A DNA stretch of 64,000 nt from Orientallactaga sibirica. Taxonomy: Eukaryota; Chordata; Mammalia; Rodentia; Dipodidae. Position numbers and translations under genes: made by a program. The stretch is from contig JAEOAD010000001.1 of assembly GCA_036365145.1 (NCBI GenBank), positions 100,599,501 through 100,663,500 of the forward strand, in the 5' to 3' direction. Below the pieces are notes generated by a model. The model did no database searches. It saw nothing but the letters and a program-made list of their open reading frames with translations, and had not been told where the DNA came from. Positions 21,450 through 33,889 of this stretch are shown piece by piece; position 1 is the stretch's first letter, and every line of letters starts with the position of its first letter.

Positions 21450-22945
21450 ACCAAATGTAATTTTTGTCTGAAAAGATAAAAATAGAAACTTTAAAAGTGT
21501 CCCAACAAGTCAAAACCATTATAATCAATTTCACAGAAACATGCAATTTACAGATTTATTTGTGATTTGGGACATTTATTCATCTATAACAAGCCTATAC
21601 TTTGTGTTCCAGAATTTTCTGTTGCTTCATGTGGATCTTTTAGAAATTAAAATCATATATCCTTTATTAAAGAGCAAATATATTCAAACATCAAATTGGA
21701 TTATGTATTATTGAACAAGAATATTAAAAAATAAATTATATGATTAGCATTCAATTTTATACACATTGAAATGTAGATATGTATTTGCTTCTTTTATAAA
21801 TACATCAGCATATTTAAAAGATACTTTTTCAAGTTTGTGCTGTAAACATTTTGTTTTATTTTTTTTTTCCGCCATAGTTACACATGCAAAGTTTGATAGA
21901 AGGAAAAGATTACTCCAGGCTTTTATTTTGGGGATTTTCTGTGTGATGTTGATAGAGAACTGAACCCAGGACTTCACGTGATCAGGTCAGGGACTTACCA
22001 TTGTACTACAGGCCCAGTTCCATTTTGTCCATTGTTTTTATTGCTCATCTTATTTACTAATATAATTTTGTCACACAGAATAGGAATATTTATTAAAAAA
22101 GGGTTTGTTTCATTGTGAAAAGTATTAGACAGTGAATAGATAGGCAGATAAAAATTACCTACATCTTATACTCCTGTTTTCATCTGTCCACTCTCTAAAT
22201 TCTCAAAGAATACACCCCACATCCATGGGAAAGGATACACAGTACCAAAGGTTGGGGATGTGAATGTAAAGTAAGATTAGCAGAAGGTAGCAAGAAATGT
22301 ATTAACCACTGTGCACAAAATGCCCCTAAACTAGGACGTCATGAATCACCTGCAGTTGTTTATTGCCATATTTCAGCTTTGCAGCCCTTTAAATGCTAAG
22401 GATAGGACATGATGTAATTATTCTCCCCAGGCCTAGCAAAACTGCAATCCAATTCCTAAGAGCCCTCATGCCAACAAGATGCCCAGCTGTTCAGGAAGGC
22501 AGCAGAGCCAAGGGAATGAAGAATGAACCTCAATCAACTGAAGGATGTCTTCCTCAAAATTCCTGGGCATGCATACTCTTTACTACTGAAATTCTATTCC
22601 AAATGCATAAGGATGCCTCCAGCTTCATGAAGTGGTGATGACAATTGGAAGTCAGTGGAGGCTCTGGCTAATTAGCTCTATATGTATTGTGTGTGCCAAT
22701 ATTTCTTTTCATGATTCTTTTCCGAAGATGGAACAAAAATATATCTCACACATCCTGAGAAATATGGGGAAAAGCTATCCTATTTCATCAGTAGATAAAA
22801 ACAACAACAACAAAAACAAGCCAAGACAAATGTAGCACTTTTAAAAGCATACGAAGTACAGTCCCTGTTTCCTTGAGATATTTTCAAATTGAAGAGCACA
22901 AATGGAGAAAACAATAAGGGGTGACTGGACACAAGTTAAAAAATT
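21450..22945. other. mostly unique sequence
   Basis: At 21915-22015 the plus strand has GAACTGAACCCAGGACTTCACG and GGGACTTACCATTGTACTACAG, a reversed tRNA-type SINE end (ID/B4-like). Nothing else recognised. Confidence 0.5.
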
Positions 22946-22966
22946 TAGGGCAGGAGAGATTGTTCA

Positions 22967-23160
22967 GGGCTGGAGAGATGGCTTAGCACTTAGCATGCTT
23001 GATGTGAAGCCTAAGAACCCAGGTTTGATTCCCTAGGACACTTGTAAGCCAGATGCACAAGATGGCACATGTGTCCATTCTCTCTATCTACCTCTTTATC
23101 TCTCTCTCTCTCCTGCTCTCTTTCTCTAAAATAAACAAATAAATAAATCAAATATTTTAA
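22967..23160 (+). mobile_element. tRNA-derived SINE with partial head duplication
   Basis: Complete element from GGGCTGGAGAGATGG to an A-rich tail. A second diverged head (GGGCAGGAGAGATTGTTCA, 22948-22966) lies directly upstream, as if two insertions or a slipped copy. Confidence 0.85.
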
Positions 23161-23169
23161 AAAGTATTT

Positions 23170-24045
23170 TAAAAATTAAGGCATATATCAGTCAAGGTGC
23201 TTACACCTGCAGATGTTAGGGAAATTGAGGGACAGTTACTTACACCTAAAGAATGTGATCACTTACTTAGTGACTCATTGGGATAAGCTCGGATCTAAAA
23301 ACCTTAGAACAGTACCTCAGCAACACAGCCAGAGTTTATAACCCTCCACAAATCTTTAAGGAAGACTCTGTGTTCTCAAAATGGCACTTCCAACTGCACC
23401 AAAGGCATCCAACAAAATAAGGAGAATAAAGTAAAAGAAGGTGTTGATTTGGGGATGTTTTATGTCATAGAGGTGATAGGCTATTTTAGCAGTGTCTTTT
23501 TAACACACATCCTATTAGAAACTCCTAGACCGTCCTAAAAGATGTCTCATTTCTTTGGTGCCCAAATTTGGTCACGTGGACACCCCTACTTTTATAAGAG
23601 CAATTCCAATGTAAATATCTGAAAAGGAAAACCTAATGACAACCATAACCTTTCAAAAATAATAGTCTGTTAGCAAAGAAGTCAGTGAAAGAAGCAAAAA
23701 GAATGTCTGCACCACCCTTGATATATTGTAAGGCTTTCTCTGATCCACTAGAAGAAAATGTCACCCCCCAATTTTGATGATTTGATCCTATCACTTAAAT
23801 ACAAAACAAGAAAATTATCATATAAACAAATTGTTTATAATGGTTTTCATAGAATAATGATTTTAATAGTGACAGAAAGATGCAAATGACAATGTTAGTT
23901 CACATTAGCATATTAAAATCGCCAATGAGCCTATGGTGACAGTCCAACAACAACAAAAAAGATTTATTTGAGCATTTCTTAGATACATGTATTTTATGTG
24001 TCTATAGTTAATTTTCAGACTCACTGTGGTATGTGTTGTAATTAC
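23170..24045. other. unique sequence
   Basis: No gene or repeat recognised. Confidence 0.45.
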
Positions 24046-24049
24046 TTTT

Positions 24050-25010
24050 TTGTTAATGGCACTAAGAATCTGACCAAAAGCCACAGAGAGGAGGAAAAGT
24101 TGTTTATTTTGGCTTACAATTTCAAAGGGAAACTCCATGAAGGTAGGGGGAAGATGTTAGAGCACAGGCTGGACATCACCTCTTTGCAACAGCAGGTGGC
24201 AAACAACAGCAGGAGAGTGAGCCAAACTCTGGCACAAGGGAGCTGGTTATAACACCCCTAAGCCCACCCCCAACAACACACTTCCTCCAGCAAGGCTTCA
24301 TCTCCCACATAAACATCAGCTGGAAACCAGACATTCAAAATGAATAACTTTATTGAGGACACTGAATTCAAGCCACTACATTCTGGTCATGGCTTCCATA
24401 AACTGATAACCAACCATGATGTAAAATGCAATGCATTCAGTCCAATTTTAAAAGTCCCCATAGTTTTATATCAATCCCAACACCATTCAAACACCCATCA
24501 TGCAAGGTCTCTTAAGTGTTACTCTGTAAAACCAAAATTAAATAACGGGACATTGTCAACACTCACACTGCAAAAGATGGCATTGGGCATAGCAAGGAAA
24601 AATTGAACTAATACAAGATGTAAAACAAACAGAGCGTCTGATTCTGTCCCTCCAGCTTGGCTGCTCTCAGTCCAGGGAACAACCCATCCAGAGTCAGCAG
24701 CAATTCTTGGAAACTGCTTGATGGTCATAGCACATCCTAGGATCTCCATGGCAACCCACGGTTTATTCTTATGGCTCCATTGGGCCTCCGTCACTCCAAC
24801 AAGTCTGCCTCAAATTGCCAACTGGCCATTTCCAAAATTATTTGTTTTACTCCCATAAGCAAAGTCACAAATACAAAGAGCTTCTCAAACTGCATCCCTT
24901 TCCACTGCCTCCACCATCGCTTCTCAGTTTTACACTGTTAGTCTCTGTGAATTGGATTCCAGGAGACCTGGATGAGCTTTCAGGCTTTCTTAGGGATTCT
25001 AATGTCAATT
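24050..25010 (-). mobile_element. MaLR element, antisense: LTR and internal part
   Basis: 24055-24335 has GTTTATTTTGGCTTACAATTT and GCACAAGGGAGCTGG, an antisense MaLR-type LTR. 24340-25010 follows the internal sequence of MST/THE1/ORR1-type elements as I know it: AAAAGTCCCCATAGTTTT, CTGTAAAACCAAAATTAA, ATAGCAAGGAAAAATTGAAC. Non-coding, old. Confidence 0.6.
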
Positions 25011-25014
25011 CAAA

Positions 25015-25540
25015 TCATTAACATTAATGACTGGTAAGCTGATGGACAGCTTAACATTGCTTCTCACCAGAATATAATTGTTCCATTTTTTTTTTTCCAA
25101 AAGAAACCATCATTGTATCAGTTTCTAGTATAAGGCAAAAAGATTCTATGCATAGCACTCAAATCATTATACAATCTTTTAACATGCAATACATGAAGAA
25201 ATTTTTACATCTCCCAATGTTCTTTTGGAGATACAATGTTAAGTATTTATTAACAGTAATAAATTGTGATATACTCAGTGATTGTGACTGTATCCAAATG
25301 ACTCCATATTTTCCTGCAAATTACAAACTCTCTTTACCTGTCAAGAACACCAGTGTTCCAGGGTCTAGCCACATTTTACTACATTCATTATGATCATGCT
25401 GTTAGGTAAAACCTCTATGGGATTTGACCCTTAAAATGTAACCTCTCTCACACACACTTAGTCTGGATTTTCCAAAGAGTTCTTCTGGCTCCTAGTGTGT
25501 GGGTGTTTACCATTACCGTTACCATCCCGGGGTTGTTGGC
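25015..25540. other. unassigned sequence
   Basis: It may hold more of the MaLR interior or of the leader of the next ERV. Nothing firm. Confidence 0.4.
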
Positions 25541-25546
25541 CACAGA

Positions 25547-26177
25547 TGTCCTGGGTGAGGAAAGGAGGAATTGGGATGGAAGCAACAGGGTCCTTCCTGG
25601 AGCAGTGGGTGAGTGTGACGATGAACATGACGGGAAATGAGCACCTGGGAGACTGTCTGATGGACAGCACTTGTTTATTCAAAAGGGGAGTGGGTTTATA
25701 AACACTTGGGGAAGGTTGAGATGGCACATACAGACTATATGGCAATCGGATGCATAGTTTATGGACTGTTATCTAGGTGGCAGAAGAACTAGTAACTTCA
25801 AAGCTATGGGGAAAGGATAAGGGAAGATAAGGGGAAGGGCAGAAGGCTGTGACTTCAAAGACTGTGGAGGATGAGAAAGATCGTGAAAGGCTACATGACT
25901 TCAGCCACATGAGGGTCTCTTGGGCAGCTAGCCACAAGGTCAGGAACTGTGGGGGGCAAAGTCTGACTTATGGAATGGTCAGAGCCTTTTGGGGTCCAGA
26001 GGGAGGACCTCGCCAGTTCTGCCCACTCTGGGCGATGATAGCACACTACAACCTACAATGTAGGGAAGGCCAGTCACCGTCACCAGGTTGAAACCCCACA
26101 GCCCAGGGTCCCTGCCATGTCCAACAGTTCAGGCCAGCCTCCTCACAGTTCCAGACCATTTCTAGCAAGGCCCAACA
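25547..26177 (-). mobile_element. solo-like ERV LTR (family A), antisense
   Basis: On minus it starts TGTTGGGCCTTGC and has TTTATAAACCC (TATA) and GAATAAACAAG (poly(A) signal). R-U5 ends near CCCAGGACA. The copy at 35091 shares long blocks such as GCCAGTTCTGCCCACTCTGG (plus). This copy has an extra 150-bp middle. The TGTTGGG start recalls class II (IAP-like) LTRs. Confidence 0.7.
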
Positions 26178-26179
26178 CT

Positions 26180-27885
26180 AGTGATTAATTGTAACTGTTT
26201 TACTCTCCCTCTTTTTCTCCTATAGGTGTTTTCCTCTGCCTAGAATTATATTATCTGGCCCACTGGAGAGCACCCACATGCCTGAAGACCCCAGCCTTGG
26301 GGAAGCCTGGTATACCTCTGTCAGAAATTAACAATGTTGAAGGTTAGAAGCCATGTCACTGGTATGTCCTCCCCATGGCATCCACCAAGCAAATCCTTTT
26401 ATTCATACATCGATCACCAAACATACCATTCAGCTACTCACCTTAACATAATATTTGGTATATTCTCCATCCAAAAAATACTGTCTCAGATCCTCCAGCT
26501 CTGGGTTCTGGAAAAATAAATAACTTATCCAAAAACACTTATATATAAATTTTAGTGATGGAACCAAAGCACAGTTCTGATACCAAAAACTGTATATTCT
26601 TAAAGGCATCAGAGAACCGTAAGTCTTGGGCTGGAGTTCTAAACCAGAAGTCTGAGTGCAGCATCCACATCCTTAGCCACTTCACTGCAATAGACTGCAA
26701 AGAACACTGTGGTGTCATTAATAAATCTAGTGAAATCACATCCACCCCTATTCTGTCACCTCTTTAGGCCTATCTCTGAGACAGTGTTGAGGAGAAGGGA
26801 GAGACAGGGTAGATAACATGTGATCACCTCAAATTGATGTCTGTATAAAAGAGAAGTCGTAGCTTGCAATCAGAAACCTGTACCTTAGGTGTGATTTAGC
26901 CAGGAAATTGCTGGCAAGTTTAACTCAAACTCCAGCCTAATATATCAAATATATGGACACAATGAAGAAATAGTGTGTCTTTACTCTGCCCTGTTGATGA
27001 GACAATAAAAAAAGATTTTTTCTTTCAATCCTAAAAATATTCAAACTACAAATAATCTATTATTTTTTGCCAAAGAGAAGCAACTTTTAATAAATAGTAG
27101 TTCCATTCCCCAATGAAGGAATTAGTGATGACCCTGGGATAGACTATATTATAAGTCACACTGCCATGCCCACTTTCATTTCCTCATAGTTTTCAGTGAT
27201 GCTCCTTCATCGGAGAGTGGCTATAAACCACTATAGGAAGCATTTTCAAAGTATCCTCAGAAGTGACATAGTGGATTTTTGTACTCTCCTTACTGAATTA
27301 ACCATAACCCAGAACACAGACGCAGCAGTGAACTCATGAAAATAGTTAGTCTTCCCCCATCTTTCAGATACTCCTCATTTTACCTCTACCAACTCTTCTC
27401 AATGCAGATAGCAATTATCTTACATAGTAATTAAAGTGTTTCAATTTCACTTATTTGGTGATAATATTTTGGATAAAATATAATCTATCAAGGCTATACT
27501 TCAAATAGACTACATTTATTGTCATACCTTTTCTGTACTTTTTGACATTCAAACTCAGCTTCATCATAAAAAGACATTCAGTTCCCACTCTTTCAAAGAG
27601 AATTCTCACTTTTCTATGGCATTGATATTTGCCTCACTGAAGTTATATATGTGCATCTTGTCTATGAGATTTCACTTTCTTTGAACCCTCATAAGGAAAT
27701 ATTGATGGTCTTAGCCTCCTCAATGTCTATAGAAAATCCAGACACAGAAAGCTAAGGCATCTATTCTTGCTCAGAGAGTGCCTGAAACGAAATTATTTTA
27801 TAGCCAATACAATGCCAGTGATTGCTCGTATGTATATAATTATAACCATAGAAAAGTATATAGTCTCATAATTAAAACTCAAGCC
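26180..27885. other. unique sequence
   Basis: No gene that I can support. A pair of frames at 26539-26767 on opposite strands are mirror shadows of each other. Confidence 0.45.
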
Positions 27886-27889
27886 TTAC

Positions 27890-28020
27890 TTCCAATCTTA
27901 GGTCTGAGTTCCTGTTTAAGTACTTACTGTTGGACTTTGGTTGTGGCATTTAGCCATATCATGTGTGAGCTTCTTTATTTGCAAAATGAAAATATGAGTT
28001 GGACCTGATGAATTGTTTTT
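27890..28020 (+). mobile_element. MIR fragment
   Basis: TTTGGTTGTGGCATTTAGCC, then GCTTCTTTATTTGCAAAATG and AAATATGAGTTGGACC follow the MIR core and the 'CTCATCTGTAAAATGG' block. Confidence 0.55.
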
Positions 28021-28093
28021 GTAAGAACTATGATGATGCTTCTAAGTCATTCCCTTTATTGTGCATTAATGTTTTTCAGTTAAAAACCAATAA

Positions 28094-28185
28094 CCAAGGC
28101 TGAAAGCATAACTCAGTGAAAGAGCATTTGCCTAGCATGCACACAGCCCTGGGTTCGATCCTGAGCACCTGGAGAAAGAAAGCAA
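28094..28185 (+). mobile_element. ID SINE
   Basis: It has the ID pattern TAACTCAGTGAAAGAGCATT, TGCCTAGCATGCA and CTGGGTTCGATCC, then an A-rich tail. The Pol III A box and B box are both recognisable. Confidence 0.88.
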
Positions 28186-28189
28186 CCAG

Positions 28190-29610
28190 AGAAAAAAAGC
28201 AAACACTAAAACCACAAATTTGATCTGGTTTCCTCTCATATTTTCCTACTCCTCTTCCCTTTATCTCTTCTCTCCTGACAGAGAAACAGACAGACAGACA
28301 GATACATACAGTCACTATGTTAGAAAAAATATCAAGATCCAAAACCAAAAAAAGAAGGAATATTCAACATTATGTTACTGCAGTAAAGCACAGAGAAATT
28401 TGCAAACCTGAAATTTACATATTGTTAATCCTGTGAGTCAAACTTTAGCATTTTATCCAGAAGAAAATATTAAACTAAATCCAATACACTAAGATTCCTC
28501 ATAACTTTACTTTAAATAGTAAGAAAAGAACATGAATACACAAGAATAGCAAAGTAGTTTTGATGTTACAAATTAATGAACTTATTTAAATTATATAAAA
28601 TATGCATTTAATACCACAAAATGACCTTGATATTTTGACAAGGGGGTCAAGGAAAAGTTACAGGTCAGAAGTTCAGTATGATGACATTTTGTTAAAATAT
28701 GCTTTGATTGACTGATTAATTGGCACAATCATAGAGAAAGTGGTTTGTGATCTCATGGCTCTTTTATAAGTTGCATGTGATTATCTTAGCTGTGGGCGAC
28801 TCTGTACTCAGCTGAGGATGGCAGCCAGTTGGCTAATTCCATAGTGGACACAATGCAGCAGAATCTACAGTGAGCAAAACAAAAAGTAGCTAGAAACCAG
28901 AATCAAGATCAAGAAGTAAACGGAGCAAAAAATCTAAAAGAAAACAACAAGAAAACAGAAGCCTAGAGAAAAATAAGTAGGAAAGAATAAGGGATATGGA
29001 GGAGGATGGGTGGTGGATAATTCCACCAAGACCAGCTTAGAGTGATAGGTGGAAGCATACACTCTTGAAACATAACAGCATTGTGTACATTAAATATAGG
29101 CATGAAAGATGACATCTGTTTTAAGTTTGTACCACACTTTTTTGATCTAGAATTTATCAAATGGAATTTCAGTCATTCATTGGTGGGGCTATACATAACA
29201 GAGATCATTCTGTAAATTTTACAAACAAGAAAATATCCCTTCCTATGTTACCCCCAATGATTTTAAAACATGGCAGATTCTCAGGACACAGGAGAAATAC
29301 CTTGACAAAAGTCAGCCTGGCTGGGTCAAATTATATCAGCTGATATGACATACAATCAGCAAAGTACATCTAGGTTGAGCTTCCGATTCAGTGCTGATGG
29401 GTCAGCAATGCAAAATAATATATAAATTCCATGAGAACCTTAGATTTCTAATGCATTATGCGTGCCTGCATTAATGCGTGGACACATCAACTCCAATTGC
29501 AACTGGCCTTGAGATACAGTTGATCTCTGGCACAGGGCATGAATTTAGAACCTCATCTCCCTTTTTCATGAGACTATGAACAAATGTTAAAAGAATATGA
29601 AGAACTGGAA
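28190..29610. other. unique sequence
   Basis: A short (CAGA)n run lies at about 28282-28300. Otherwise nothing recognised. Confidence 0.45.
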
Positions 29611-29612
29611 TC

Positions 29613-29812
29613 AGAGGCTGAAGAGGTAGCTCTGCAGTTAAGGTGCTTGCTTTCCTGCAAAGCCTAACAACCCATGTTCGTTCGATTCCCCAGCACCCAC
29701 ATAAAGCCGGATGAACAAAGTGACACATGTGGCTGGAGGCCTGGAGCACCTACTCCCATCTCTCTTCTCTCAATCTCTCTTCTTGCAAATAAATTTAAAT
29801 AATTTAAAAAAC
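29613..29812 (+). mobile_element. tRNA-derived SINE, diverged
   Basis: AGGCTGAAGAGGTAGCTCTG, GCAAAGCCTAACAACC, GTTCGATTCCCCAGC and an A-rich tail that runs straight into the next copy. Confidence 0.85.
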
Positions 29813-29819
29813 TGAAAGA

Positions 29820-30028
29820 GGGCTGGAAAGATGGCTCAGCAGTTAAGGCGCTTGCCTGCAAAGCCTACAGACCTAGGTTCGATTCCCCAGTACCCACATT
29901 AAGTCATATGCACAAGGTGGTGCATGCTTCTGGAGCTTGTTTTCAGCAGCTGTAAGTCCTGGCATGCCCATTCTCTCTCTCTTCCTCTCTCTCTCAAATA
30001 AATAAATACAATAAAAATGTTTTAAAAA
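29820..30028 (+). mobile_element. tRNA-derived SINE in tandem with the previous one
   Basis: A better-preserved copy with GGCTCAGCAGTTAAGGCGC and GGTTCGATTCCCC boxes. It inserted in or next to the tail of the upstream copy. Confidence 0.92.
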
Positions 30029-30029
30029 T

Positions 30030-30820
30030 GAAAGAACTCTTACAAATTCAAAGTTCTTCAGAAACAGAGGCCTGAAAGTATAGATGGTTCACCCGAGGCC
30101 ACCAAGCAATACACAGCAGCTCTTCCCAAGGCCACAATAATGCCATCACTGTATTCCCTCACCTGTTCTGAAAGCTTAGTAATAGAGCAGAGGGTCATTG
30201 TAAGTACTGGCCCTTCCCAAGGCAGCTATCTGTCTCTGGTACAGAGGATGTCTTAGTTAAAATGAAGAAACTGGGGTCAGGGAGGAGTTAGAAGCTGCTG
30301 TCATTTCTCTCAGATATAATGGACCCCAGGCTGCTCCCACAGAGCAAGGGAAACATTAAACATGAACCAAGTGAAATCTTTAAAAAGCCTTCTTGTCAGC
30401 TATTATTTCACCATTTATTTCTAAATGCAGTTTAACCACTCTGCGGTAACAGCTGCCATCGGAGCACAGGGAATGCTTGCTCCTGTCATTGGGAAATACG
30501 GGCTTTGAGGGAAGGGGCTCTACATTTATGTCAGTGCTCAATTGAGCCACCTGCCTGGCAGGCCTCCCTGAAAGGGCTGGTGGTGTGTCACAAGCCACGC
30601 CTGGGATACGGCAGTCAAGAAAGAAAGTAGAGAAGGGAGTAGATGGAGCAGAGGAAATGAAATGTGCTTCTGATTTCAGGGACTTATGGAGAGGAAAAAG
30701 TTGTCCCCTTTCAATGCAAAGTCTTCCAGTTCAGTTCCAAAGTCCAGCAGTGAAATAATACCTACACAAAATTCTATGTGGTTTTGAAATTTTTTCCCCT
30801 CTCCAAATTATGTAAGCTGC
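30030..30820. other. unique sequence
   Basis: Slightly richer in GC near 30430-30600 but without CpG clustering. A minus frame at 30380-30598 is not supported by any context. Confidence 0.45.
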
Positions 30821-30824
30821 GCTG

Positions 30825-30990
30825 TTCTATTCCTCACCATAACCCCAGCATAGTGAGGGAGTTTCATTGTTGCATTGACAAACAATGATCTCAGGTACCT
30901 GGTGTAGCTTGCCTGAGGTGACTCCTTAGTAATTTAGTGGCAAAACTCCGATCCACACCTGTGCCTCTTACCTCTCTGAGCAAACTATAC
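30825..30990 (-). mobile_element. MIR, antisense
   Basis: GCTTGCCTGAGGTGACTCC, then AGTAATTTAGTGGCAAAAC and TCCGATCCACACCTG match the reversed MIR core ('AAGGTCACACAGCTAGTAAG...'). Confidence 0.65.
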
Positions 30991-30999
30991 CACTGGAGT

Positions 31000-31565
31000 A
31001 AAGCTTGGCAAAACACTATCCCTGGGCCAAATCTGGTCCACAGACTATATTTGTAAATAACTTTTTATTAGAGCACTCATATGAGTTCTTAACACAGTTA
31101 AATAACTGTCATAGAAAACATTAATGGTCCTAAAACCTAAAACTCAAGCTAACTACCAAAGTGGCCCTTTTTGGAAAAAAAAATATATATTGATCCTAAA
31201 TGTGCTCTGATTTACTCTCTTGGGTAAATTGACCTCTGGTAATGACTCAAGTTGTGGTTTGAGGGAAAATAATGGCCCATTACGTCAGTTTTGAAACCTA
31301 TCACACCCTCTGTGGAGTGACTCATTTGTAAGTTGTCCTTATGTTTCTTCACTGTCAGTTTATGAATCAAACCAAAACATCACTATCTCCAGTAGGTAGT
31401 TTATAGGTTTCAAAAAAAAATTAAAATGTACTTTTTATTTAGCCCCATATATAAGTAATGATTTAACATAGGAGTCTATCGCCACACACCAATCATTTTC
31501 CACCTTCTCAGCCCAGGGTCTGAGCTCAGTGCCTTGTCTTCTACCCCAATGAGACCAGTGCCGTC
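31000..31565. other. unique sequence
   Basis: Nothing recognised. Confidence 0.4.
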
Positions 31566-31569
31566 AATT

Positions 31570-32150
31570 TGTGTGTTTCCAGGTTCTTGACATCTTATTC
31601 AAGAATTGAAGAAAGATACCCAGACAGTGAAGCAACAAGTAATTTTATTAGAAGATAAAACAGAGCAAAAGATAAGTTTCAAGACACTGCCAAGAGAGGC
31701 AGGGGGAGAAAGGACTCAAGGTCCTCACGTTGTTACTTGGGGCTTTAAAGTCCAGGGGAAGAAGGAGCTGGTTGCTAAGGGTCACTGGCTGGGTGGTTCT
31801 CTATTTCATTGATAGGCTTGAATTTTATAAACGTCTTTACTGATAAATTTAATTTTAATCATATTTATTCTCAATCATGTACAGGTTTAAAATAGTTAGG
31901 GAGTGCTGGGAAGATGGCTCAGTGGCTAAAGGCACTCTCTTCCAAAGCCTGCCATCCCAAGCTCAATTCTAGTCACCCACATAAAGCCAAACAGGCATTT
32001 TTGTTGCAGCAGCAGACTCTGGCACACATGCATGTGCATGTGCATGCACAAATAAATAAAAAATTCTTAAAGATGGTTAGGGCTTTCTGTCACTCAGGAA
32101 ACACAATTTGTCTTTGTCTTACTAGGCATGCACCTGAAAGGGGGTACAGT
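31570..32150 (-). mobile_element. ERV LTR (family B), antisense, split by a SINE
   Basis: GGTTCTTGACATCTTATTC, then TTGAAGAA and an ACAGTGAAGCAACAAG block, align with the copy at 33890. A SINE at 31903-32073 interrupts it and matching text (GCATGCACCTGAAAG) resumes after it. Confidence 0.5.
31903..32073 (+). mobile_element. tRNA-derived SINE, short 'CAGGCATTT' variant
   Basis: It has GTGCTGGGAAGATGGCTCAG, ACCCACATAAAGCCAAACAG and GCATTTTTGTTGCAGCAGCA, and no CT run. The same variant occurs at 47251. Confidence 0.85.
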
Positions 32151-32199
32151 TAGAATGACTGGACCCCTGAGGGTAAAAAAAGGCAGGAAAGAATGAACC

Positions 32200-32625
32200 T
32201 GCTAGAAATCAAAGATGATCTGACTTCTTACCTCTTGTCTACTTCCCTAGACCTGTTTTTCCACAAACAACCATGACCCCTCCTGGGAGGAAGGTCTTTT
32301 GTAGGATTTAAACATTGTGATTGATCATGTCCAGCCCCCAGAACTTGGTTTCAGGACTAAGCTCTTCCTGAGACAGCCCCTAGCCCTAACCAATCAGCTG
32401 TCCTCCTCCTGGTTCGCCTGAGCTGAAATACAGCCCACAGTATTAGGTTATAAGTACTTTTGAAAGGGGAGGGCAGGCTCTGTCAACCCATTGGGCTCTT
32501 CCAGCTGTGGGTGAGTTTTTCCCTCTGCTGGGCCTAGGTCTGCCTTTCTTTCCCAGCCCAATAAAGGTCCAGGCCCATCCTCCTCAGGGCCTTTTTAAGC
32601 TTTCATTAAAAATTAGAAATCCACA
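32200..32625 (+). mobile_element. ERV1-type LTR
   Basis: CTAACCAATCAGCTG (CCAAT box, about 32387), TTATAAGTACTT (TATA-like, about 32449) and CCCAATAAAGGTCC (poly(A) signal, about 32560) are in order and spaced as in a gamma-type LTR. The final CTTTCATTAAAAATTAGAAA recurs at about 32873, suggesting a duplicated or second partial end. Confidence 0.6.
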
Positions 32626-32925
32626 GGGTCCTGTAATTTCCTTATGTAAAACACTTTTTGAATAATGGGGCTTGCTTTTCTCTCTTCTCTAGAAAATTTT
32701 CAGTACCTGGGATTTTCCAGTGAGTTACAAGGAGGTCCCGGTAACCTGGTCTTGGTTTCTCGGAACATAAGACCCATTGCTGGTGCCTTTCTTTGACTCT
32801 GTAGACCAGCCAACTTGCACCCTCAATAAATATAATAATTTAATAATTATCCTCCTCAATCCTTTTTTAATTCTTTCATTAAAAATTAGAAATGATAACT
32901 GGTATAAAGGCGCGGAAAATACTCA
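32626..32925 (+). mobile_element. second LTR-end or leader-like sequence
   Basis: GAGTTACAAGGAGGTCCCGG and CCTCAATAAATATAATAATT, then the repeat of the LTR-end block. Probably another R-U5 of the same or a related element. Weak. Confidence 0.35.
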
Positions 32926-32929
32926 CTTA

Positions 32930-32995
32930 ATTAATCCCAGCACTGGTTAGGGAGGCAGAGACCAGGATGATCAAAAGGCAACATAGTGCTGAGAA
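32930..32995 (+). mobile_element. B1 fragment
   Basis: ATTAATCCCAGCACTGG then GGGAGGCAGAGACCAGGATG, the middle of a B1 only. Confidence 0.6.
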
Positions 32996-33245
32996 GAAGG
33001 GATGGAGCCACCCTGAAACAGACTCCATGCGGAAGAGGGAGATAGAATCCAGGTCATACAATGCAACTGCCCAGACAGAAATTTCCAGGCCTAGCAATAC
33101 CTCCGCAAGACCCTCATAATAGAAGTAAAAGATGATGACATGAGACTAATGGAGAGAGGGAGGGGATATGATCAAGAGTTCTAAAGGGAAAGGGGGGAGG
33201 GAGGGAAAAAAAGTATGTTGTCAATAAAAAAAAATGATAAAGAAA
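32996..33245 (+). mobile_element. L1 3' end, sense
   Basis: CCCTCATAATAGAAGTAAAAG, then GAGGGAGGGGATATGATC, GGGGGGAGGGAGGG and TTGTCAATAAAAA. It is the reverse of the antisense L1 3' UTR at 55800, with the same G-rich tract and tail. Confidence 0.8.
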
Positions 33246-33261
33246 GACTCCTTTAAAAAAA

Positions 33262-33355
33262 GAACCTAGGCAGAGGGAGGAGGACGCCCTGGACCGAGGC
33301 CAGCCTGTTCTACATAGTGAACAGGTCAAAACCAGACCAGAGAAAAAAAAGAACC
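33262..33355 (+). mobile_element. B1-like fragment
   Basis: GGCAGAGGGAGGAGGACGCC, then GAGGCCAGCCTGTTCTACAT, closer to a standard B1 than the other copies here. Diverged. Confidence 0.6.
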
Positions 33356-33359
33356 CATC

Positions 33360-33833
33360 TGGACCCCTTGGCTTCAAGATATCTTTGGGGTCATGTGTGA
33401 ATAGAAATGGAGCACTACAAAAGGGTTATTAAGGGGAATAACTCTTATATTGTTTGAAGCAGATGTGCGTGCTGCTTGATGCAGTGGGGATCCTAGCTTG
33501 TTAAGTGATTGTTACATGATTGTTCAGAAAGGGGAGGGCCTAAGGCAGGCAGTGTACCAGCCAATCAGCTAATCCCTGTGCTTGCCTAGCTCACCAAGAC
33601 TGAGCTGCTGGTCTCAGGACAGTGTCACTGTGTCCCCTTGTAGGGTGTGACACTCTCCGCACACTCATGTGAGCAGATGCATATTGTCACACCCTCCCAC
33701 AGGTTCAGAAACTTCATCTCCAGGAGCCTTGGATACTCTTCCTCATCCAGAGGTCAGAGAAAAGGAAATAGGGAGAAAGCTGAGGGAAGCCAGGAAAGGA
33801 AGTGTTACCAGAGCATGGTGTCTCTCTCTCCAG

Positions 33834-33880
<47 letters not shown>

Positions 33881-33885
33881 GTTTT
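33360..33885. other. unassigned, LTR-like in part
   Basis: GCCAATCAGCTAATCC at about 33570 and the GC-poor context recall an LTR U3. A (CT)n microsatellite lies at 33838-33878 and causes the serine-leucine repeat frames. Confidence 0.4.
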
Positions 33886-33889
33886 GTGT

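Noticed and set aside
28094..28185. A functional tRNA gene at the ID element
   Set aside because: Both Pol III boxes are present, but the sequence is the ID SINE with an A-rich tail and would not fold as a complete cloverleaf.
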